From assembly GCA_964445775.1 (NCBI GenBank), contig CAYUMH010000029.1, positions 1 through 40,428 of the forward strand: a stretch of DNA of 40,428 nucleotides, written 5' to 3'. Positions within the stretch are counted from its first letter, which is position 1. Each line of letters opens with the position of its first letter. Made by a program: the position numbers and the translations under genes. Shown in pieces: positions 40,099 through 40,428 of the stretch. Source of the stretch: Terrimonas sp964445775 (GTDB lineage Bacteria; Bacteroidota; Bacteroidia; Chitinophagales; Chitinophagaceae). The notes beneath the pieces are model-generated. The model saw only the letters and a list, made by a program, of their open reading frames with translations, was not told where the DNA came from and did no database searches.

Positions 40099-40428
40099 GT
40101 TTGAGGCAAGATACTTCTCCAGCTTTGTTACATTTTCCTCCAACCCTTTATCGGCCTTAAATACTTTTACCACTGTTTCAAACAGCGCTTCTGTTTCAAA
40201 TACCATAGTCCAGTATAACAGGGTTTGTCCATCTTTTGCTTCAAAGAAAATGGTAGCCAGGTAATCGGGGTTAAAATGCCGGAATACTATTTTTTGCTGC
40301 GGTATAATTTCTTCGAATGTACTTTTATTGGGATAAGGTTTTCCATCAGGACCATGCATGGTCAGCCGCCATTCACCGCCTTGTTTCACTTCCATGGTAT
40401 GGATGGTGTTGGTAAACCCTTCCGGACC
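40087..40428 (-). CDS. SRPBCC (AHSA1-like) domain protein, 5' end outside window
   Basis: The minus-strand frame is open from the right edge to the stop at 40087. The part before the internal Met reads GPEGFTNTIHT and the next segment GGEWRLTMHGPDGKPYPNKS, the typical N-terminal region of AHSA1/START-like SRPBCC proteins, so the true start lies beyond the window and the ATG at 40395 is internal. About 113 residues are visible, ending LEKYLASNLFS. Such proteins bind hydrophobic ligands or Hsp90; the bacterial ones mostly lack assigned roles. It overlaps the DUF6157 gene tail to tail by 12 bases. Confidence 0.88.
   Translation of the reverse strand, partial: GPEGFTNTIHTMEVKQGGEWRLTMHGPDGKPYPNKSTFEEIIPQQKIVFRHFNPDYLATIFFEAKDGQTLLYWTMVFETEALFETVVKVFKADKGLEENVTKLEKYLASNLFS

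Overview
The window looks like chromosome of a Bacteroidota bacterium, most likely in or near Chitinophagaceae. The evidence is a SusC/SusD pair with an ECF sigma/FecR switch, a GLPGLI-family protein, DUF4836, DUF4783 and DUF6157 proteins, many short promoters of the Bacteroidota TAnnTTTG type, and weak or absent Shine-Dalgarno sequences. I see no tRNA, rRNA, CRISPR array, integrase or transposase.

Layout. 1-8028 (minus strand) is a complete glycan-uptake locus read from right to left: ECF sigma factor, FecR anti-sigma, SusC with an N-terminal signalling domain, SusD lipoprotein, and a GH18 lipoprotein cut by the left edge. 8219-10520 holds apaG and a divergent NADP-type isocitrate dehydrogenase with a long structured leader. 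10691-16156 holds a secreted MORN-like protein, a translationally coupled GLPGLI/outer-membrane-barrel pair, a small exported cysteine-containing protein and a divergent XRE regulator with a cluster of operator-like repeats. 16247-23413 is mostly housekeeping: YciH/SUI1 with a coupled 57-residue membrane protein, a PhnP-like hydrolase, an acyl-CoA dehydrogenase, a DUF4836 lipoprotein and a MacB/LolD-like ABC pair. It also contains a probable small RNA at 18167-18258.

23562-30244 is the most unusual part. Three tandem paralogous seven-helix membrane proteins are followed by an overlapping sensor-less histidine kinase and a NarL-type response regulator. Then comes a 0.7-kb spacer holding an isolated 27-codon gene with its own promoter and a very strong hairpin terminator. 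Immediately after it lies a second module of seven-helix protein, sensor-less kinase and response regulator. I read this as a candidate peptide-signalling locus: a short peptide, separate membrane receptors and two kinase/regulator pairs. Gene layout and promoter architecture support this; no function has been shown. A fossil of the kinase start codon after the first receptor gene shows how the receptor array grew by tandem duplication.

30407-40428 holds a CPBP intramembrane protease, a processive GT2 glycosyltransferase behind a leader with two hairpins whose loops are perfectly complementary, an EEP-family phosphatase/nuclease, nadC, a DUF4783 protein, gpmI, an AT-rich orphan lipoprotein, an M23 peptidase with a coupled DUF6157 gene, and an SRPBCC (AHSA1-like) protein cut by the right edge. 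Two interspersed repeat families lie between these genes.
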